A stretch of 35,886 nucleotides of DNA from Thermoflexus sp. (GTDB taxonomy: Bacteria; Chloroflexota; Anaerolineae; Thermoflexales; Thermoflexaceae): the NCBI RefSeq assembly GCF_034432235.1, contig NZ_DAOUCJ010000038.1, forward strand, positions 1-35,886, in the 5' to 3' direction. Numbering within the stretch: position 1 is the stretch's first letter; every line of letters begins with the position of its first letter. Made by a program: the position numbers and the translations under genes. Positions 31,962-35,886 of this stretch are shown one piece after another. The notes under the pieces are model-generated. The model saw nothing but the letters and a program-made list of their open reading frames with translations. It had not been told where the DNA came from and ran no database searches.

Positions 31962-33917
31962 TCAACGCGCCTCAGAGGGCCGCGGAGGGGACATGGCGAT
32001 CTCTTCCACCGGAATCGACACGGCTTCTCCTCCGCCCTGGACTCGCAGGCGGGTCCCATCTTCCCACCGATACAGCCCCACCCAGATCTTCAATGGGGTC
32101 CTGGATAGGGACGCCGGAAGGATCACCGTTCGGGTCTCTCGGATCCGGTCGCCGGGCTGCCAGAGCCCGGTGTTGTAGGCTCCATCCATGATGCCCCCAT
32201 CCCGTTGAGCGATCGGAGGAGAGGTGGGGGGCCACTGGCGGGCCTCCGCCTCTGGATAGATGTGCACAAACACGCTGTAATCCCGGGAGGGTTTCCCAAG
32301 CGCCTCCCAATCCAGGATCACGGTGAGCCGGCGTCCGCTCCGCTGGGCGATCCCCCCTTTCAGGGCGATTCCATCCTCGAAAACGGCCTGCAGATTGGAT
32401 CGCATCCGATCCGCCGGTTCCGCCCACATGGCCCGATAGCGGGGGGTGTCCTCCCCGGGCCATGGATCCGGAGCGCGCATGGAGATCAGGGCTTCCCGGG
32501 GGAGCCAGCGGCGCAGAAGGGGAACCGGTTCATACTGCCATCCGACAACCAGGGCCGGAGTGAGGGGCGGCTCGGGCGGATCCTTCTCCAGGCGGCGGAT
32601 GCGCACGGCCGGCTGGTTCCAGAGCAGGAACCGCATCTCCGCCCGTCCGGCCCAGAGGCGCTCCGACAGGATCACGGTGCCATGGGGATAGGTGTTCAGG
32701 AAAGATCGGATCTCATCCGCCGCTTCCCGGGAGTCGAGGGAGAAAGCGCCCCGGACGCGGGCCTGCGCCCACCAGGTGGGATCGAAGTAAGCCACCGTGT
32801 GCCAGGGGAAGCTCAGCCCCAGGCATCCCCCCAGGATCGCCGCGCGTCCCCAGGGGGCTCGGATCCATCGATCGGTGATCCCGGCGAGGGTCCAGAGGCC
32901 AGTGGCCGCCCAGAAGGCCGCCACCGGGAGCACCCCGCTGGCCCGCAGATAATGGGGCGCTTCCGTCGACAGGAAGGTGGGAAGCAACATCAGGAATCCC
33001 CAGATCGCCGTGAAGGGAGTCCGTCGTGTGGCCTGGATCCCGCCGGTGAGGAAGGCGAAGGCGAGCAGGGGATCGAAGACCGGACGGCTGTCCGTGTTGT
33101 GCCGGGGATAGTCATCGCCGCGTATGAAGAACATGCCCCCCACGCGGACCGCCTGCTCCAGGGCGACGGTGAGGGAAGAACGCTGGCTGTTGAAGGCGGA
33201 GGTCTGCTCCCCTCGCAGGGTGAAGTCTGAAGGGTGGAGGAAGAAATAAATGGCCAGGGGAGCAACGATCAGCGCGGCGCTGACCAGGAAGAGGGCGATG
33301 GCCCGGAGGGAAAACCGCCGGGGATCCTGCTGGCGTCCCAGGATCAGGCCCATAGCGATAGGGAGGATCGTCATGCGGGCGGCCAGATAGGTGTAGAACC
33401 CGCCTCCCCAGATCAGCCCAGCGATCACCCAATCCCGGCCCCGTCCGCTTCGAGCGGCCCGGGTGAACGACCACAGGGTGAGCGCTGCGGCCAGGGGGAA
33501 CAATCCGGCTCGGAACCCCACCCGGCTGAGGTTCAGCGGCCAGAGCAGGAAGGCCATCAGGATCCCGCTCAACATCCCGACCTCCCAGCGCCGGGAGAGC
33601 GTCCAGGCCATGCGGAAGGTGGCTGCGACGGCGAGCAGGCCGATCATGCTGGCGGTGAGCCGCAGCGCGTAGGGGGTGGGGCCGAGGATGGCGATCGCGC
33701 CGGCGACCAGATAGATAAACAGAGGCTCGCGGCCGTTGTTCTCCGGGAAGAAGAGGGTCAGGTGCCCCTCCAGAACCCGCAGGGCATCCAGGCCATAATA
33801 GGCCTCATCGTACCAGAGCCCATAGGGAAGGTGAGGGAGATCCATCCAGCGGAGAAGCGCGGCCAGCCAGAGCAGCCCGACCATCGCCCCCCAGTGGGTC
33901 CATGTGCGGCGAGGCAT
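31962..33917 (-). CDS. GT39-like membrane glycosyltransferase (ArnT/PMT type)
   Basis: 651 residues. The N-terminal two-thirds has about ten hydrophobic segments, and the first periplasmic loop carries WYDEAYYGLDALRVLEGH (D37, E38), the acidic catalytic motif of the GT-C family. FFPENNGREPLFIYL, shortly after, is also typical. The C-terminal third (about 430-651) is a soluble, probably outer-face domain. Family role: transfers sugars from polyprenyl-phosphate donors to proteins or lipids outside the membrane; the acceptor is unknown. The frame is open to a TTG at 33932, but ATG 33917 has GGAG six bases upstream. It lies downstream of the MAT gene on the same strand, separated by two strong hairpins. 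Confidence 0.88.
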   Translation of the reverse strand: MPRRTWTHWGAMVGLLWLAALLRWMDLPHLPYGLWYDEAYYGLDALRVLEGHLTLFFPENNGREPLFIYLVAGAIAILGPTPYALRLTASMIGLLAVAATFRMAWTLSRRWEVGMLSGILMAFLLWPLNLSRVGFRAGLFPLAAALTLWSFTRAARSGRGRDWVIAGLIWGGGFYTYLAARMTILPIAMGLILGRQQDPRRFSLRAIALFLVSAALIVAPLAIYFFLHPSDFTLRGEQTSAFNSQRSSLTVALEQAVRVGGMFFIRGDDYPRHNTDSRPVFDPLLAFAFLTGGIQATRRTPFTAIWGFLMLLPTFLSTEAPHYLRASGVLPVAAFWAATGLWTLAGITDRWIRAPWGRAAILGGCLGLSFPWHTVAYFDPTWWAQARVRGAFSLDSREAADEIRSFLNTYPHGTVILSERLWAGRAEMRFLLWNQPAVRIRRLEKDPPEPPLTPALVVGWQYEPVPLLRRWLPREALISMRAPDPWPGEDTPRYRAMWAEPADRMRSNLQAVFEDGIALKGGIAQRSGRRLTVILDWEALGKPSRDYSVFVHIYPEAEARQWPPTSPPIAQRDGGIMDGAYNTGLWQPGDRIRETRTVILPASLSRTPLKIWVGLYRWEDGTRLRVQGGGEAVSIPVEEIAMSPPRPSEAR

Positions 33918-33974
33918 CGCGGGCTCCGACAACGGTTTCGCCGAACCTCATTCGCTTTGGCGCATAGGGAATCA

Positions 33975-34007
33975 GGGAGTGGGGCCGCTGAAGGCGACCC
34001 CACTCCC
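33975..34007. repeat. GC-rich hairpin between MAT and GT39 genes (first)
   Basis: GGGAGTGGGG (33975-33984) and CCCCACTCCC (33998-34007), 13-base interior. No T-run on either strand. Confidence 0.55.
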
Positions 34008-34020
34008 CCCCGAACCTTCT

Positions 34021-34062
34021 CCGCTCTCCTCCCCGCGACCCGAAGCCGGGGGAGGAGAGCGG
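34021..34062. repeat. GC-rich hairpin between MAT and GT39 genes (second)
   Basis: CCGCTCTCCTCCCC (34021-34034) and GGGGAGGAGAGCGG (34049-34062): perfect 14-bp arms ending five bases from the MAT stop. It could end the MAT transcript on the minus strand, but a T-run is lacking. The polypurine/polypyrimidine character resembles the element inside the lytic transglycosylase gene. Confidence 0.6.
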
Positions 34063-34066
34063 GAAC

Positions 34067-35257
34067 TCAAAACAGCGCGACTTCCCCGGCGATGATCTTG
34101 CGACGCACCTCATGGATGTTGGATAGATGTTCATCCACAATCGCGCGCACGGCTTCCTGGAGCCCCGGGGTAAGCGAGCCGGAACGGACCCGGACGGCGG
34201 CGTTGGCGATGAGGGGCTGATCGAGCGGTTTGCCGATCTGGGAGAGAAGATACACGGTCGCTTCCTGGATCTCCGGAAGGCGGGCCACGATGTCGCGGGC
34301 GATCTCCAGCGCCAGCACATTGTAGACTTTCCCGACATGGGAGATCGGGTTCTTCCCCGCAGCGGCCTCCAGACTGGTGGAGCGGAAGGGGGTGATCAGG
34401 CCTGTGATGCGGTTCCCCCGGCCAACGGCCCCATCGTCGCCCATTTCCGCGCTGGTGCCCGTCAGCGTCAGATAGAAGTCCCCTCGCTTGGCGTGATCCG
34501 CGGTGTTCACATCCACCCGCACCGTCCGCCCTTCCAGGGCCGGCAGGCTGGAGACGAAGCGCTGGAGCGCCTCCTGGACGCCGCGTTTGGCCTCCTCGTA
34601 TTCGGCGGGATCGTGGACGCGGGTGGCGATGAAGGGCACGGCCACCGTCAGGATGACCTGATTCCCCTGGCGCAACCCCATCACCTTGACGTCCTCGCCG
34701 ATGGGGAACTGGTTGATCAGCTCGTAGTTCAGATAATGGGTGGCCTGATAGACCGCTTCCTCCAGGCCGCTGCGAGGCCAGTGGGCGACGCCGAAACTGG
34801 TGTCATTGGCCGTGACCTGATGGACGATATCGATGAGCTCGCTGGCGCCGCGCCCGGCGAAGCAGTCGATAATGACGTGCTTTACCGGATCCAGGTAGCG
34901 CATGGTCTCCCGCAGGTAAGCTCGCGCGGCCTCGATGGCGATGGTCTCCATGGGGATCGCCTGGCCGTTGTAAAAGGGGGTCCCGCGGCCGGCGATCTGG
35001 ATCCGGATGGGCTTGAGCAGCTCCCCGCCGCCGAAGCGGACGGAGACCTCACCGGCGACCAGCTGGACCTTATCGAAGTTATGATGAAGGGCGCCGCCAA
35101 GGTGCTCCTCACACCAGCGGGTGTATTCCCGGCTGATGCGCTCGGCGATCCCATCGCACAGGCTATCGGGATGCCCGATGCCTTTCCGTTCGACGATCTC
35201 CACCGGAAGAGTTTCAATGTAAGGGCCGCTGGCCTCGGAAACCACGATATTGCGCAT
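34067..35257 (-). CDS. Archaeal-type methionine adenosyltransferase
   Basis: 396 residues, the usual length of the archaeal MAT family (PF01941), which is distinct in sequence from bacterial MetK. Visible blocks are ERKGIGHPDSLCDGIAERIS near residue 22, IAGRGTPFYNGQAIPMET, CFAGRGASELIDI, TGTSAEMGDDGAVGRGNR, and AAAGKNPISHVGKVYNVLA. Role: makes S-adenosylmethionine from methionine and ATP. The ATG at 35257 has AGGAGG six bases upstream. The frame stays open to 35416, but that part is riboswitch leader. Expression is under a SAM-I riboswitch directly upstream, so high SAM should shut it off. Bacterial-type MetK is not seen in the window. Confidence 0.95.
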   Translation of the reverse strand: MRNIVVSEASGPYIETLPVEIVERKGIGHPDSLCDGIAERISREYTRWCEEHLGGALHHNFDKVQLVAGEVSVRFGGGELLKPIRIQIAGRGTPFYNGQAIPMETIAIEAARAYLRETMRYLDPVKHVIIDCFAGRGASELIDIVHQVTANDTSFGVAHWPRSGLEEAVYQATHYLNYELINQFPIGEDVKVMGLRQGNQVILTVAVPFIATRVHDPAEYEEAKRGVQEALQRFVSSLPALEGRTVRVDVNTADHAKRGDFYLTLTGTSAEMGDDGAVGRGNRITGLITPFRSTSLEAAAGKNPISHVGKVYNVLALEIARDIVARLPEIQEATVYLLSQIGKPLDQPLIANAAVRVRSGSLTPGLQEAVRAIVDEHLSNIHEVRRKIIAGEVALF

Positions 35258-35375
35258 CAGAGTCCTCCTTCTGTTTAGATAGGGGCTGAAGCCAGGCGGA
35301 ACGCCGAAGGCGTCCCACACCTCACGCCGCTCGCTATCCGCAGCGATCTCACGCCCAGCAGGGTCTGTTCCGTGA

Positions 35376-35404
35376 CAATAAAATGCCCCTCCGGGAGGAG
35401 GGGC
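35376..35404 (-). terminator. Second terminator hairpin in the MAT leader
   Basis: Minus strand GCCCCTCC (35404-35397), TCCC loop, GGAGGGGC (35392-35385), followed by ATTTTATTG (35384-35376). It lies six bases beyond the first terminator's T-tracts. Confidence 0.75.
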
Positions 35405-35406
35405 GG

Positions 35407-35440
35407 AACAAAACAAAAGCCTCTTCTGGGAAGAAGAGGC
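35407..35440 (-). terminator. Intrinsic terminator of the SAM-I riboswitch
   Basis: Minus strand GCCTCTTC (35440-35433), 6-base loop, GAAGAGGC (35426-35419), then TTTTGTTTTGTT (35418-35407). It lies about 20 bases after the aptamer P1 helix. Confidence 0.88.
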
Positions 35441-35460
35441 CGATCGCCGCTGCGGGCCAC

Positions 35461-35609
35461 CTCATCTCCCAGACAGACCGTCTGCCGGACTTGGCACCAT
35501 CCCCACGAGCGCTCCGCCGGGGGGCGGCGTGCTCCCCGGTCGGCCCTCAGGCTCCGTGGGAGGTTGCCGAGGCTTCATCGGGCCGGGTCCCTCCGCCTCT
35601 CTCGATGAG
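35461..35609 (-). promoter_or_regulatory. SAM-I (S-box) riboswitch controlling the archaeal-type MAT gene
   Basis: The minus-strand aptamer of about 149 nt is closed by P1 CTCATC (35609-35604)/GATGAG (35466-35461). Core elements are canonical: GAGAGAGGCGGAGGGACC, the kink-turn side GGCCCGATGAAGCC, CGGCAACC, and GGTGCCAAGTCCGGCAGA before P4. SAM binding should stabilise P1 and let the following terminator form, an OFF switch for MAT synthesis. The expression platform is two consecutive terminator hairpins. Confidence 0.97.
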
Positions 35610-35637
35610 TGCCGCGCTCTATTCGCTTTTTCTGCTT

Positions 35638-35665
35638 ATCTTACCACAGATAGAGAATACGTCAA
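35638..35665 (-). promoter_or_regulatory. Promoter of the SAM-I riboswitch/MAT transcript
   Basis: Minus-strand -35 TTGACG (35665-35660), 16-bp spacer, -10 TAAGAT (35643-35638) with an upstream TGG as extended -10. The start is near 35631, about 20 bases before the aptamer. Confidence 0.78.
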
Positions 35666-35886
35666 CCCGCTCGTCCGTGTTCCGTTCGCTGCCTGCCGGT
35701 TTTCAATGGGAATCCGCATGCAGATACCTTTCCTCCGTTCTGGGACTCATCGTCATTTATTTCACCCCACGGGGCGAAATCCATGACCGGCCACTTCCGG
35801 CTTCCTCGACCCGTGGCGCGTCGACCGGGCTTTTGCCCGTTCCGCCGCCAGAGGGATCGGGGGCACCCCAGCCGGTCTTCGACCGG
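35666..35886. other. Unassigned right edge
   Basis: Open stretches run off the edge on both strands, but none has a ribosome site or recognisable protein content. A small palindrome (CCCC-AC-GGGG) is near 35765-35774. It could hold the end of a gene lying outside the window. Confidence 0.3.

Noticed and set aside
35783..35886. Plus-strand ATG near the right edge, and open minus-strand frames opposite it
   Set aside because: No ribosome site, Arg/Pro-rich content and no recognisable motif. Too short to judge.

Overview
The window is about 36 kb of GC-rich bacterial chromosome (roughly 60-65% G+C by eye) with densely packed genes on both strands. The gene mix suggests a thermophilic Chloroflexota-type bacterium, close to the Thermoflexus/Anaerolineae side. 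It combines a bacterial gyrB, pyrG and SAM-I riboswitch with an archaeal-type methionine adenosyltransferase, an adenosine-specific kinase, a PolX polymerase, NACHT-HEAT and PD-(D/E)XK-like coiled-coil proteins, and DUF2089/SHOCT/DUF6062 small proteins. The taxonomy is inferred from gene content only. There is no phage, insertion sequence or CRISPR array.

Left part (1-8.2 kb): a truncated OmpR-type response regulator with a duplicated translation start region, a rhomboid protease, two serine tRNAs (UGA, GCU) with their own promoter and terminator, a lytic transglycosylase, and a four-helix membrane protein whose promoter carries a LexA-like operator. These are followed by a small zinc-ribbon protein with a leader of competing hairpins, two acyltransferase-fold genes, an adenosine-specific kinase and an alkaline-phosphatase-superfamily enzyme.

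Middle (8.2-25.4 kb): PolX, an MFS exporter overlapping a GNAT-like gene, a diacylglycerol-kinase-family lipid kinase, a Roadblock protein and CTP synthase. On the minus strand next comes a three-gene operon (DUF6062-like double zinc-module protein, coiled-coil protein, zinc-ribbon HEAT protein). It sits behind a clear fluoride riboswitch with an overlapping terminator, yet contains no known fluoride exporter. Divergent from it are a membrane Fe-S oxidoreductase of the HdrD/EMO type, a DinB-like protein and a coiled-coil nuclease-like protein. A second minus-strand cluster runs from a strong promoter through DUF2089, a GNAT, a SHOCT-like protein, a decayed MFS transporter and a TIM-barrel isomerase-like gene.

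Right part (25.6-35.9 kb): gyrB, then a roughly 520-bp gap leading to a 1,210-residue membrane-anchored NACHT NTPase with a very long HEAT-repeat tail, a GT39-like membrane glycosyltransferase, and the archaeal-type MAT. The MAT is preceded by a textbook SAM-I riboswitch followed by two consecutive terminator hairpins.

The main points of interest are the fluoride-controlled operon of unknown function, the bacterial SAM-I switch on an archaeal-type MAT, the NACHT-HEAT protein, the LexA-like control of a membrane protein beside a cell-wall hydrolase, and a possible undescribed attenuator upstream of the zinc-ribbon gene.
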